In this document: positions 32,006 through 44,861 of the stretch, one piece after another | Layout: every line of letters starts with the position of its first letter | Numbering within the stretch: the stretch's first letter is position 1 | Made by a program: the position numbers and the translations under genes | Notes under the pieces: generated by a model | Database searches by the model: none | What the model was told of the DNA's origin: nothing | The model's input: only the letters and a program-made list of their open reading frames with translations | NCBI GenBank assembly: GCA_963978895.1 | Contig: OZ022247.1 | Coordinates: forward strand, 14,206,312-14,270,311 | DNA: 64,000 nucleotides | Direction of reading: 5' to 3' | Origin: Erpobdella octoculata | Lineage: Eukaryota > Annelida > Clitellata > Hirudinida > Erpobdellidae

Positions 32006-32009
32006 TAGG
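31935..32009. repeat. (AG)n microsatellite
   Basis: A GA array with several single-base interruptions after 31973. Confidence 0.9.
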
Positions 32010-33439
32010 AGAAATAGAGGAAAGGGGTACAAAAACGAATTGCTATGCACTAAAGTATGTCGTAAGTTTCACTAAAGGTACGTTGGTAATTTCAGCTATA
32101 ATAGAGTGGCAGCTGTTATTAATACCAACCATGCCAGTTTTACGGACTACATTTGGTTCAATCTAACCTTGTATAACATTCTTGTTTCAGTAGATTATAA
32201 TTTACAATAAAATAAATACTTAACTTTACAGTTACATTTAATTATAGACGTGCAGATGTAAAATTATTTTTTTAAAATTTTTTTTGCTGGTTAAAAAAAC
32301 AAGATAAAGATACGGCAGTGCGGATCTTATGAGTTAAGTGCTCAGTGATATTATGAGTTTATAAGATCCAATAAAATAAGTGTAACGAGGAAGCAACACC
32401 TGTTGTGCAAGATAAGTTAGTTGCATTGATATCGTCTGTTGTAGCTCATAAAAAATACTCATGAAAATTTCAACAAGTTCTATGAATTCAAGACAACGTA
32501 AAATTTCCTGTCAAAAACACAATCCATCCGATGATGCGAGTCAGTGAAGCAATAATGCTCATCTTTTATCGCCAGCTTATATGAGGATATTTTCCCGTGG
32601 TAATTTGGCGAATGAAAATGTTTGGTTTATGATGGTTGATGTCAAAAAAGAATTAATAATTCTATCTTTTTATAATTATTTCATTATTTGCATTTCCCAG
32701 CAATTGAGGCACAAAATTAAAAAAATACAGAAGTCTTTGTTTTATATCGAAGGAACTTCAGCGCATTTTTGACTATTACATTAAAAAACTTAGCTTTCTT
32801 TTTCTTTTATAAATTTATAAATGCTAACAATTTAAAAACAGATAAGCTAGTTTTACAATTTGAATTTTAAAAATTAAAAAAATCGTATTTTTTTAAAATA
32901 TTTCTTGTCGCTATTTTAAATATGTCAGTTTTATAAGTTAATTGACTAATATTACCGATATTTTAAATTAATTATTATTAGCGTTAAACAGTGGCTGAGA
33001 GGCTTGAAGGCAAATACATATTTGTTTCGTGCCTACTAAGGCTGCGCGGGTTAGACAAAATCTGTACGCAGCCCATCAATGTTTTCCCTACCCTTACCCA
33101 TACCAAACCCGCGGGTAAAATGGTGCATTTGTAAACTTTTTAACGGCGGGCATACACATTACCCGTCCATTATTTACTTTTAATAGAACACACTAATAAC
33201 TGCAGTTTTTTTTTAAAGAAGTTTTGTACCTAATAAAAGTTATTTTCATTTACTTTCGAGACGAACCTAACAAAAAAATGTTACGGGTAAACGAGTAAAC
33301 CGTACCCGTCGATTTCGTCCCAGTGACCGGCACGTACCCGTTCAGAATCTAATACCTACGTAAAAATAATAACTGTTGAGAAAAATAAAAAAATGCCTCA
33401 AGACTAACTTTTTTGCACAATTCTAATGCAAAAACCCCA
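32010..33439. other. Unassigned DNA with decayed transposon-end motifs
   Basis: CAGTGGCTGAGAGGC at 32991, CCCGCGGGTAAAATGG at 33110 and ACGGGTAAACGAGTAAACCG near 33283 look like remains of a hAT-type subterminal region. The two ends cannot be paired. The small ORF at 32581-32772 is not recognised and is probably chance. Confidence 0.35.
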
Positions 33440-34740
33440 AACCCTCTTCACCAACCATCCAGCCAGCTAAAGTGTTTCATCAAACTGCCCTTTCAATCGT
33501 TGGGAAAGTATTTACAAAGATCATTCAATCCCGACTACAAACACAATGTGAACAATCGTGAGGAATAGGTCGGATTTCGACCGAATCGTGGATGAATCGA
33601 TAAAATCTTTGCACTACGCCAACATGGGCCAGGATTGTGGACGGCATTGGAAAGAAAAACACATACCACCGAAAATCATCCGTTTGGTACAAGTGTCGTA
33701 TAATTGTTCGACCAGCTGCATACGAATTCGAAGCGACATATCTGACGAGTTTACCATTGAAACCGGTAACCGGCAGGGAGACGTCGCCACCCCACTGCTA
33801 TTTAACGTCGTGATCGATGCGATTATGAAGAAATCGTTCGAAGGAAGGCGTGGTGTTCAATACGACAAAAACAACCTTATCACTGATCTGATGTTCGCGG
33901 ACGATAGCGCCGTATTCGCCGAAACCGACGTTGAAGCTACAGATTGCCTATACGACATCGCCGATATTGCCAAGTCATACGGCCTAAAGATCAACGCCGA
34001 TAAGACCAAGGTATTAACAACGGACGGGTCGCCAGCTCATGGCCACCTAAATGATATCCAGATCGAGCAAGTGACGAAATGTAAATACCTTGGATCGATC
34101 GTGCAGGAAAAGAAGACGTCGTTGTCGGTCGACGTCCACAGCCGCGTTGGCCAGGTGACTGCGGCATTTGCGACGCTCAGAATGTGCTTCTGAAAGAGAA
34201 CGCACATTCAAATCGAGACGAAATTTAATCTTTACCGAACATTGATTCTTCCGATCCTCCTATATGGCTCGGAGACATAGACATTGTTTAAATCCGATGT
34301 GAATAGACTCGAATTATTTCAAATGCAATGCCTGCGGCGAATACTGGGAGTCTCCATCCGCGACCGCATTCGAAACGAATCGATACGTGAACGGTGTGAT
34401 CGACAACCACTGATCGAAGAACACATCCATAAACGGCGACTGCAGTGGTTCGGACACGTCTGCCGAATGGATGATAAACGGCTTCCCAATAGTTTACTTT
34501 GGCGGGAGCGACCGCTTGGCTGGCGCATCCAACGTTCGGCGCCAAAGAAAACATGGTTAAAAATCATTGATGAAGATCTCAAGAGGAAACGACTGATTGC
34601 CGATGAAGCGAGAAAGATTGCAGCCGACCGAGGAAAATGGAGGATTAACGTAGAAAGCGTTCGTGATTCCGTGCCACCAACAGCAGCGCATTGGCTGCGA
34701 GGACATCCTCATCTACAAGCGCCGGCTACGGACTAAATAA
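33440..34740 (+). pseudogene. RTE-like LINE, reverse transcriptase C-terminal half
   Basis: A first, frameshifted piece reads SIVGKVFTKIIQSRL. From 33558 one frame encodes the palm and thumb of an RTE-type reverse transcriptase: GNRQGDVATPLLFN (residues 70-83), LITDLMFADDSAVF with catalytic FADD at 113-116, LKINADKTKVL and CKYLGSIV. After a TGA at 34191 and a TAG near 34278, both replacing Trp codons, it continues with LELFQMQCLRRILGVS and RRLQWFGHVCRMDD. The last motif is typical of the C-terminus of RTE/BovB-like elements. A short AATAATAGTAATCATAAT tail follows the stop. The endonuclease is absent, so the copy is 5'-truncated and dead, though its frame is well preserved. Confidence 0.9.
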
Positions 34741-34884
34741 TAGTAATCATAATAAACAAGCTACCCTTTGAGAAACAAGTTTCAAAAATGCGCTGAAAAA
34801 TTATTTGCATATCGCATAAATTATATGAGTTTAAGTTTTCTAGATTTACCTGTGACGTTAACAAACAATTTTAGTAATTGAATC

Positions 34885-35214
34885 AAGTAAGTCGTAACAA
34901 GTGAAGAAAAAAAGGTTTTTTAAAAACAAACTTTTATATAATTGTGTAGGCCACATTCTGTTACATAAACAACGAGCATATTACCATAGACAATAAATAG
35001 TTCGACTTCGACGAAATAATCACAAATAATTATTTAATTAAATTTTGTCCAATCGATCCGAAAATTTAATAGAATGCATTGTTAATCAGTTCGAAAGTAT
35101 TTTTAAATTTTTAAGTCTCTAGCTCATCGGGAAGTTAGTTTAAAATCGATTGCAAAATTTGACTACAGAGAGACAGAGAGAAATCAAGTTAAGTAAAAGT
35201 GTGTAAAAAGGAGG
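34885..35214 (+). repeat. Dispersed repeat with (ACAG)n core, full-length
   Basis: It starts GTAACAAGTGAAGAAAAAAA, passes TTGTCCAATCGATCCGAAAA and CGATTGCAAAATTTGACTAC, then an ACAGAGAG core, and ends AAGTTAAGTAAAAGTGTG. An inverted partial copy follows immediately (35260-35327, CACTTTTACTTAACTTGAC then a GTCT core), so the pair could fold back. Confidence 0.7.
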
Positions 35215-35327
35215 TTTTTTTTTAATTCCTTATATTTCAAAATTCGCCGGCTTTTCATTTATTGCAATTTCTACACACTTTTACTTAACTTGACTTCTCT
35301 GTCTGTCGTCTGTCTGTCTGTCGTCAA

Positions 35328-36531
35328 ATAATTAAAAAATGGAATTATTAATTAATTTTTAATTTTCAAGTTTTACATTTAACAACTATACCATTTCATA
35401 AAGTGACAAATTAAAATATAAAATAAAACATTTACTTTCTGTGTTTTCTATTTTTACAAATTTTTATTCAGGTTACAATCTTTGTTTGTGTGTGTATGGG
35501 TGTGGGTGTGTGTGTGTGTGTGGCTTTCTCTGTACGAAAATCTTCCAAGTAAAATTTAACCAGCTTTTTGACTAGCTAGAAAGCTAAACTTTTTAGCATA
35601 ACTTTATATTAGATGACAATACATGATTCAATTAAAAAAAACTTAATTTGAACATCTTTAGTATTTCTAAATCGAGTGTATTTGAAATTAAAGTTTGTGT
35701 TAAAAAACTTGTTTTTTCCTTTACTTGTTTACTATGGTTTAAATTTATTTCAACCTGGAATGTAATCTCAATAATTTAAATTTAAAACTATAGGAAAACA
35801 ACAAACTGTTTAATGACTTTGTAATGACGATGCTGCTTTTAAAATAAAACTTGCATTGTTTGTTACCCAGTCGGCTGAAAAATTTGACAATTCTAGTATT
35901 TGAAGGAAAGAGAAGCAGAGAACGAGCTTGATGGTGACAAATACAAAAACAAGGTTGATGTACATCTGAATGCTTTCGAGTCACGATTTTTCCAGCTTGC
36001 TGCAGAAACAAACAACGTTGCACTTTCACAAATCTTATTGTTTTTCCTGATGATAAAATCAGATTTTCTGAGCTTCCTCTTCCTGTCGTGCCATCTGCAA
36101 ATGATATGATATCATTCTGGCGTTTGCTGCCAGCAAAATATTCGAGCACTTGCGGTCGTTATATATGCCGTTTTGGAAGCACGTAGAGATGTGAGCAATC
36201 ATTTTCAACAATAAGACTCATAAAGAACAGAAATCGAGCTCGCCTCACTGATTCAAATTTGAATGGGTTAATGATACTTGCCACAACAAACCGGCACCCA
36301 GACATTGATAAACTGGATTCCAATCTGGAGTTACATCAACACCATTAAAGCTGATAAAACTTTGGATTATGATGGCTTTGGTTATTAAAGTTAATTCTAG
36401 TTGGTTGTACTTTTTTAGTTTGAAAATTGAAGGTCACAAAAGACGTTTCCTTTTTTCAGCGTGCGTGTGGCCCGCCACAATGCTAGACAAATTAGATTTG
36501 GCCATTGGTTAAAAAAGTGTGGGAACCACTT
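35328..36531 (+). mobile_element. hAT transposon, copy 2
   Basis: Reverse complement of most of 9094-10901, without the fold-back insert. The right end is AAAAAGTGTGGGAACCACT; the other terminus (about 85 bp, with the GGCCCGCGGGCC part) is missing, cut where a dispersed repeat adjoins. It includes a dispersed-repeat copy (35455-35735) at the same place as in copy 1, so that insertion predates their divergence. Copy 2 provides the empty site for the fold-back element. Confidence 0.85.
35900..36345 (+). pseudogene. hAT transposase remnant of copy 2
   Basis: The plus-strand translation contains AENELDGDKYKNKVDVHLNA and, after stops, CEQSFSTIRLIKNRNRARLT, then DSNLNGLMILATT and DIDKLDSNLELHQHH. 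CEQxFSxxRxxK...RARLTD is the hallmark of the hAT C-terminal dimerisation region in the SCAND3/ZBED-related group. Several stops and a frameshift (about 36110-36190) show it is dead. Confidence 0.85.
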
Positions 36532-36699
36532 CGCTATTGCAAACTCGGATTAGATGCGAAATATCGATTGCCAAAGCTTTGTGGCTGGTTGTCAAACAAA
36601 TTAATTCCTGCCATCTTGCGACTGTAATAAACAGTCGCTAGTAGATTTGATTAATTTTTATTGATTTAAAGTTTAATTCATGTCGGAAACATTAAATTC

Positions 36700-36835
36700 A
36701 TGTATTGTCATCCAGAATAAAGCTTTCCTGAATGTTTTAGAGCTCTAGGTGGTCGAAAAGTGGGTGAATTTTTGTTTCTAAGATTTGATCAGCACAGACA
36801 AACAGAAAGAAAGTGAAGCTAAATAAAAGCATTTA
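36700..36835 (+). repeat. Dispersed repeat with (ACAA/ACAG) core
   Basis: TATTGTCATCCAGAATAAAG, GGTGGTCGAAAAGTGGGTG, CACAGACAAACAGAAAG and CTAAATAAAAGCATTT occur in the family order. The closest copy is the minus-strand one at 8890-9062. Confidence 0.75.
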
Positions 36836-37437
36836 GAATTGCTGTATTTTATAAAACATGAACCATTTCAAGAAAACAATTAAAAAAATATGTTAAGTAA
36901 ATTTTGTTCAAAATGATATTTGCAGCCGATGAACTGAATGGGGTAGTAAAAGCAATGATATACTACTACTACTAATAATAATAATCTAATATAATAACAC
37001 TAATAATAACAATTTTCACGCACTCCACAAATGGACCACCCTCGACTGTTAAAGAATAGACAAAACAATGGCAAAGTACAATTTTTTAAACTTTTATTAA
37101 ACACAATCAAGCCAAAGTCAAAATCTAGATTGTTCGTAGACGAGAAAAGAAAATCTGATTTTAGTTATATTCTTGATTGCTTATTAGATTGCCTAATTTA
37201 TTATAGTTAAGGAATAGTCAAATAATTCTGTGAATGTATCGCTCTCCAATAATTAAGCACGTTTAAACAAGAGAGCATATATGGCTTTTATTGAGTGTGC
37301 TTGATCTACGTTAGCATTATCGTGCATACTACAATTACTTTATCTTATTGGACAATAAAAAAACAATGTGGCATCTTTATGGAATGCAAACTTTAAAATA
37401 AAATAAAATAACATAAATAAAATAAAATATGAATAAA
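36836..37437. other. Unassigned AT-rich DNA
   Basis: Includes a short degenerate (CTA/ATA)n patch near 36960-37010. No gene is recognised. Confidence 0.45.
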
Positions 37438-37600
37438 TAGCGGGGTATTTCTATCGATTTTCTTTCCCGTTCCCGTAACCTTCCCCGCTTGCTCGCTTAC
37501 CCCATGTCGCTTTTCTGTTCTTGCTTGCTCTCCCGTTCCCGGTCGCTTTCCCGCTCGATCTTTCGCTCTTGGTTGCTTTTCCGTTCCGCTTGCTTGTAGA
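37438..37600 (-). mobile_element. Helitron minisatellite fragment
   Basis: On the minus strand GAGCGAAAGATCGAGCGGG, AAAGCGACCGGGAACGGG and GGAAGGTTACGGGAACGGG end in ATACCCCGCTATT, as in the 3' part of the Helitron at 15338-17438. The 3' hairpin is not preserved. Confidence 0.65.
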
Positions 37601-37809
37601 ATAGAATTTCAATACAGAAAACTGTAATCTATAGATCAGTTTCCAATTATTTCATTTCAAAAACATTCATGTTTCTAGCTGTTCGTTTTAGAGATTTTGC
37701 TACGATGAGGTCTCATAATCAACCCACTCTAAGAAACAATATTTAAATTGGAGCAGTTATAGATAGAACATTTTCCAACCTAGGAACAAATGCACTAACA
37801 GTTTGAACT

Positions 37810-38440
<631 letters not shown>

Positions 38441-38829
38441 AGTTAGTCATCGGCCGGGCCAAGCCGTTATTTTAGAGTCTTCGCACGGGCCATGCCAAAC
38501 CTTAAATCATAGTGGGACGGCCGAGGTTTTTCACCAAGTATATAGATATTTTAGTGATTTTAGGGTCTTCAGTTTGGCCGGGCCAAACCTGAGGTCAAGG
38601 TGGGACGGGCCAAAGTTTTTCATCAAGTATATAGAACTTCTAGGCCTGTAAAAATGGGCCGGGCCTAATTCAGACGGGCTGTGCCGGGCCAGGAGTTTGG
38701 GTTTTTAAAACGGGCTGGGCTAATTTGTCGACGGGCCGAGCCGAGACCTAAAAAAATGATCTCTACTATGGATGCACGGTTTAAACTCTCTAATTTCATG
38801 CGAGCGAAGCCGCTACGGGCACTGCTAGT
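38441..38829 (+). mobile_element. Jumbled GGGCCGGGCC transposon ends and a Helitron-like end
   Basis: Several GGCCGGGCCAAGCC, GACGGGCTGTGCCGGGCC and GACGGGCCGAGCCGAGAC segments look like subterminal repeats of a DNA transposon. From about 38790, GCGAGCGAAGCCGCTACGGG then CACTGCTAGT resembles the hairpin-CTAGT end of a Helitron. Borders cannot be set. Confidence 0.4.
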
Positions 38830-40281
38830 ATATATATATAATCTTATAAAAGTTTTTTGTTCATGCAAATCTAATGTCTTCTTTGATGGTTTAAAATAAA
38901 AACGGGTATTACCATAGACTTCTAAATATAAGTATATCTAGGAGTCTATGGTATTACTCACATAACTCTTTCATTTATCACTGAAGGTAAATGTAAGTTT
39001 GAAGTGCGTTTATCTGTCTTGTTTTTTAATAGGTAAAGTCATCACAGTGGCGAATTTATTTTATTTATATATAAAATACGTGGATATCTTGATTTAGCTT
39101 TATGCATCTTTTCTATTGCCTTACAATATAAGCGGGAAGGTCATATAACGCATTTTTTCAGAAAAAAAAAACAAAATGTAACAAAGAGTAATTAGAGGTT
39201 TTCCCAATTAGTGGTTCATACCGCTTGTGCTAGTGTTTTTAGCGCTGCTGACCGGGGGGTGGGGGTGGAGTCGAAAAATGTTTCAAGGAGGTTGGTAGTC
39301 GGAGGAACTTTTTCGAAATCATCTTTTTATTTGTTTCCTTTCCTTGCCTCTGTATCATGTAATTGTTATATTCATTTCTCATAGGTATTTTTAAATAAAA
39401 TTTTGCAATAACATAAACTGTATAACAAATGAAAGCCTCAATATTTTCATACCGCTTTATGAAAATATTTTATTGCAAATTAAAAAAAAATGGTTAAATG
39501 TTTGTTCATTTTGTTTTATAAAAAAAAAAGTTTCTTGAACTTGACATAAAGGCAATAATTTTAATATCTGCACAAGCTTTAAGCATCAGTTGTCATTTGT
39601 TGTCAATTTAGTTTAGTCTATTATTGAGCGTGGACATAACGTAGTTGTTTTACGCGTTAAATTTTTATCAAAAGCTGTAACTAATTTCCAAAATGTTTCA
39701 GTGTGTATGAATACAAATCAAAAGATAAATTGGATGTAAGTGCTAAAAAAACTTCACAGTTTTCCAATCAAGAAACAGACAAACTTTAACATATTTGAAA
39801 CATGCGAAATATTGTTCTAAGCACTCCAGTGAGGGTGATTTTTTAACATTTCAGGATTCAAATGCAACATGTCATGGCACAAGATTTTATGATGACCTGA
39901 CGGACTTTAGCATAGCTAAACCATTTTGTCATCCTAATTTAATTCATATTGATTACATTAAACAAGGTGAAAACTCATTGAAATGATAAATTTAAGAAAG
40001 AAATCGATAAAATCAAACAATTAATGAAGAAAATTATTTTAAAATATCAATTCTGGGAAAGATACATGAATACATCGAAAAAATGAGATTTATTGAAAAA
40101 TATCAATTCTTGGAAAAATACCTGAATACATCGAAATAAAAAATTATTTTAGACCAGTTAGCAATCACAAGCTTGTAGCATTTTTTTTATTTTTTCTATT
40201 CCTAGGTAGATCAGGAACCTGAAAAATTTTCAACCATCATAGATAAAAAGAGAGAGGAAGGCTTTAATCGTTTTTATTCTA
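38830..40281. other. Unassigned DNA with a small hairpin and one short ORF
   Basis: ACCATAGACT (near 38910) and AGTCTATGGT (near 38943) form a 10-11-bp stem. A 63-codon plus-strand frame (39795-39986) reads KHAKYCSKHSSEGDFLTFQD, then GTRFYDDLTDFSIAKPFCHP, then IDYIKQGENS. It is protein-like and perhaps from a mobile element, but I do not recognise it. An imperfect duplication occurs at 40046-40140 (GAAAGATACATGAATACATC). No host gene is recognised. Confidence 0.35.
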
Positions 40282-40289
40282 CTCCTGAT

Positions 40290-41184
40290 CAGTGGCGGAT
40301 CCAGGATTTTCTGGTGGTGGGTAATGTTCTACAATTTTTGACCCTCCGAAATCCGAATCCATATGAGCCCTACCCTCTCTTATTCCCATTCCCCACCTCT
40401 GAGTTTTAAATTAGGAAGTCAGATGTTGAGATTCATCAATCATCACACTACAAGTCTAGTTTACTGCAACAATGTAATTAATGCAAGTTTCATTCTAGTT
40501 ATATGAAAGTAGTAGGCTACACACATGACGTGAAGCAAAAACAACAGAAAGCAACAGGCCTGTTGTAATACACAAAAACACAACACATTCACAACAAAAA
40601 TTCCAGTTTACGTTTGCTCAATGCAAAGTCGTTTGACCACAATTTAACATAAAATTGAAAAGTGTAATTGAAATTTAAAATTTTGATCAAATGATCGTTA
40701 AAATAATCGATCATTATTGAATAATCATTCAAAACTAGGGCATCCCAAAACCACTTTGAGGCTTAAAATCTCTTAAAATACGAACTAATTTAAAAAAGCC
40801 GCAACGTCACAATATCAAATCATTTGCGAGCTTTATTTTAAGCCAAAACCAGATTTTTAAAATTGCTTAATAAAAAAGTGGAGTTAAGTACATTCGTGCC
40901 AAAACAATTTACTGTTCTGTGTTTTTATCGTAGGCCTGGCCTCCTGGCTATAGCCTATTGTTAGTAATACGTGACTGTGAGTAGATTTCATTCTGCATAA
41001 TAATAATTATACCAACGTTAATTAATTTCTTTGAAAATGTACTCATCATTAAAAATAATGAGTTCTAGGACTACTTTATAAGTCAAAGTCTTAACTTATG
41101 AATTACAAAAACTTCAAATAAATTTTTTTTTAAATCTGATTGGGGGTAATGCATGTCCAGGATTACCCCCTGGATCCGCGCCTG
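40290..41184. mobile_element. hAT element with perfect 8-bp target duplication
   Basis: The left end is CAGTGGCGGATCCAGGATTT and the reverse-complemented right end is CAGGCGCGGATCCAGGGGGT. Flanks are CTCCTGAT on both sides (40282-40289 and 41185-41192). It is 895 bp, AT-rich inside, without transposase motifs, so non-autonomous. It sits in a segment (about 40205-41250) that would otherwise read as one continuous stretch. Confidence 0.92.
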
Positions 41185-41192
41185 CTCCTGAT

Positions 41193-41557
41193 CAACTACT
41201 GAAAATCTGCCTAACTGCACTTGCCGGTCTACCGATCGCATCCCAACCAGCTTTAAATCATTGTTAACACGGCCACCAAATTGATTAGTCGACAGAATGA
41301 AGAATGAAAACGTATTAGCGTGTGGGCATTTTCAACAGTTTGCCACCACGGTTGATTCCACTGAAACGACGTCCCTGGAATGAAATGAAGATTTTCCTAC
41401 GGTGATATAAATACTCTTGATCATCTGCAAAAGCATTTGTCTTTGTAGTCTGATTTTTCACAAGGTTAATATTAGGTCACTTTCTTGTCTGTCTGTCCGC
41501 AAATATAGAATCAAAATACTGCCTATATAGGACTGTACATTAATGTCATTTTTTTAT
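41193..41557. other. Unassigned DNA
   Basis: No gene or repeat recognised beyond the continuation of the segment split by the hAT element. Confidence 0.4.
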
Positions 41558-41815
41558 AATAATTTATAGTCCTTTACACCAGGTGTTTTTAAGACTAAAA
41601 TGGCTTTATGTAGGAAGCACCTAAGTACTTCCAGTCGTAGATCATAATTTTGATCTTTTTAATTTTTCCTTCCTTTTTTTCCAGGCATGGGACTGGCTTG
41701 CAAAAGCAAGGCGAAGTTACATAAATGTCAATTTTTACCAGCTTATATATTTCACCAGGTGTCGAATCCAATACGATGATGTTTTTTTAAACATTGACCC
41801 CGATAGATATTAGAC
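41558..41815 (-). repeat. SINE or LINE-tail copy (GTATTGGATTCGACAC family)
   Basis: Reverse complement of the family seen at 21835-22093: ATTGGATTCGACACCTGGTG, GCAAGCCAGTCCCATGCC and CACCTGGTGTAAAGGACT lie in the same order. Confidence 0.75.
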
Positions 41816-41944
41816 TGTCTGAGGTTTCCTTACATTAGCTAGATGCAATTGAAAAAGAAAATTTAAAAGTAAAAAATAATTAAATAATATTTTAAATTCA
41901 ACGGGCTAAGGTTTGCCACCTAGCAAAAAAAAACTGAGATTCTA

Positions 41945-42765
41945 GGACTGTTCATCAAAGGACGATTCATCAAAACACTGTTCATCAAGGACCATCCATC
42001 AAGGGAATATTCATCAAATGACTATTCATCAAAGGACTATTCATCAAAAGGACGGTTCATCATAAGGACTGTTCATCTAATGTCTATTTATCCAGCGGAC
42101 TATTCATCAAAAAAGTTAATAAAATTGTTTAAGATGTTATTTTCAACCAAATTATGTTACAAAAATGTGGAGTACAGTGCTACTGTGCTTGCATCCAAAT
42201 ACTGTATACTTTATAAAACAGCTAGCGGGGTAACCGGCGTAGCCAGGGGTTTTAGAGGTTTTTCGATCGTTTTTCTCTCTCTCGCTCCCGTTTCCTTCCC
42301 CGCTTGCTCCCGGCTGCCTTACCGCTCCCGATCGCTTTCCCGCTCCGGGTCACAGCACCAGCAAAACTAAATTTGACTGTTTTCGTAAACCGTATATGTA
42401 CACATTCACCAAAGGCCACAAACACATCAAAGCATCACGCATGCCCGCTATGTCAAATCTGGCATCGGTCGTTTAACCCCAAGGGGCCACGCTTCAAAGA
42501 TACTTATGCCTCGAGTAATCAACAAGTTTGTAGAAAACATGGTTGTAATATACAACAATCTTACTTGTCACATACAGTAAGTAAAACAACTGCACAAGAA
42601 ATAACGTTAAGATCTTAAGATCAAACGAGCAAAAGACAATTGAATAAAAAGTCCTCTTGATCAATAGTCCTATGATGAATAGTCTCTTGATCAATAGTCC
42701 CTTAATGAATAGTCCTTGATGAACAGTCCCTTGATGAATCGTCCTTTAATGAAAAGTCCGCATAC
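41945..42765. mobile_element. Fold-back element with arms of 17-19-bp tandem units
   Basis: The left arm (41945-42112) is about nine imperfect copies of GGACTATTCATCAAA. The right arm (42646-42765) is about seven copies of the reverse complement (GATGAATAGTCC). The arms could pair as a long imperfect stem around a core that includes a Helitron 3' fragment. AAAACTGAG at about 41931 and AAAACTGAA at 42774 could be a 9-bp duplication. A roughly 45-bp direct repeat (TAAAAGTAAAAAATAATTAA) also lies outside both arms (41850, 42779). No transposase is seen. Confidence 0.7.
42219..42350 (-). mobile_element. Helitron 3'-end fragment
   Basis: On the minus strand GAGCGGGAAAGCGATCGGG and GGAAGGAAACGGGAGCGAG lead to AACCTCTAAAACCCCTGGC, TACGCCGGTTACCCCG and CTAGC, parallel to the end at 17438. 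The hairpin is partly retained (CCTGG/CCGG). Confidence 0.75.
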
Positions 42766-42844
42766 CAAAACTGAAAGAGAAAACTTAAAAGTAAAAAAAT
42801 AATTAAACAATATTTTAGTAGACATGTTGGTCTACACCTTTTCT

Positions 42845-42935
42845 GGATCAATTAAAAAGAATTACGAATCAATCTAAAAAAATACGAACCAATTTAAATG
42901 AAATACGAATCAATTTAAAAGAAATAAAAATAATT
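42845..42935. repeat. 20-bp tandem repeat
   Basis: About four imperfect copies of AATCAATTTAAAAGAAATACG. Confidence 0.7.
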
Positions 42936-42994
42936 TTAAAATGAAAGCATAAAAATTTAATTTTAACAAAAATATATACGAATATTTATATTTT

Positions 42995-43101
42995 CTTTAA
43001 TACACGCTCTTGTCAGCCAGTAGCGCCGCTACCGCTACCTTAAAAATAGCGCCACTACAACAATAGCGGTAGCGCGGCGTTACCGCTCTTAACAACCCTG
43101 C
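42995..43101 (-). repeat. Lone hAT-type terminus
   Basis: On the minus strand it reads CAGGGTTGTTAAGAGCGGTA, then ACGCCGCGCTACCGCTATTG, and further GGTAGCGGTAGCGGCGC. This is the kind of GC-rich end seen in hAT elements. The opposite end was not found. Confidence 0.5.
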
Positions 43102-43169
43102 TCATACCTTCTGGATTGTTGATTTATATATATTGTTTCATAGTTCTTGTTATGTAAAACCTTATTGCA

Positions 43170-43500
43170 AAGTAAGGTATGTAGTGGTATAAACACTGGC
43201 TTTCAGAGTCGTAGGACCTGGGTTCGATTACTGGTCCGGGCACGTAATTTCCTTGAGCAAGAAACTAACTCACATGTGATCACGTCAACTCAGCGTTTCA
43301 TCCTTAAGTGGTCGATAAATGAGTACCAACTTCGGTTGGGGGTTAAAGTCCTTCGTGCACTTGTGGAGCTATCGAGTAGTATGCGGGGCGGCGCCGTAAA
43401 ACACCGCTTTCGCCGTTAGTCTTATCTGCAAGTTGCCAACATTGAAAATCGCTTTTGCAGCGGCTTCTGCTGCATACGGCGCTATATAAATATCATAAGG
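43170..43500 (+). mobile_element. tRNA-derived SINE with LINE-type 3' end
   Basis: GTAGTGGTATAAACACTGGC (A-box region) is followed 33 bp on by GGGTTCGATTAC (B box). A body with CTTGAGCAAGAAACTAACTC follows, and the 3' end is GGCGCTATATAAATATCATA. The last motif is shared with a LINE-tail fragment at 14826-14950, suggesting the SINE borrows a LINE 3' end for mobilisation. No clear target duplication was seen. Confidence 0.75.
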
Positions 43501-44013
43501 GGCGGCATGTCCTCTGTTACATTCATAATAAACGAATGTTTTTTTTATTTTAAGTTCAACGCAAAAATACTAAAAAAGCTAAAAACATGCACCTTAGTCG
43601 CCTTACAATTTCCCTTGCATACAACTCATTAATAAAAATAATAATTTTATTTTCTCAGACATCTTAGGTCATTCGCTAAATGGCAATTGAAAAAATAATA
43701 ATTAAATACTAATTTTAATTTAACGGGCACCTTAGTCGCCTCAAAACTACCTAATATATATATCACTGTAATTTTGCAAAATAAACCATAAAATGCGCTG
43801 TTTTAACGCAAGTAATTTTCAAATAATGAATAACCGTTTTAAAAGATTTTAGACATTGCCAAAATACATTTAATCTAAAAACTCAAATACTCGAATTGGA
43901 AAATCACAAGATTGGAAGAGACTGCGTCAAACAATCAAAACAAATAATCATATTGTTCGTGAAATTGCGGTCAAGGCCACGAGTGAAAATGAAGGAAAAT
44001 TTTTAATAAAATT
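43501..44013. other. Unassigned AT-rich DNA
   Basis: GCACCTTAGTCGCCT occurs at 43588 and 43726. No gene is recognised. Confidence 0.4.
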
Positions 44014-44810
<797 letters not shown>

Positions 44811-44861
44811 TGACTATCTAAAACTTCAATACTTTTAACTTACATATATAATTCCCGATGT

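Noticed and set aside
35900..36109. A small host gene with an AENELDGDKYKNK start
   Set aside because: The same sequence lies in the hAT copy at 9094-10901, with hAT C-terminal motifs downstream, so it is transposase debris.
42304..42618. 104-codon plus-strand frame with a C-x2-C-x2-WH pattern
   Set aside because: Its first part is antisense of the Helitron minisatellite; the rest matches no known zinc-binding domain and has no start or splice support.
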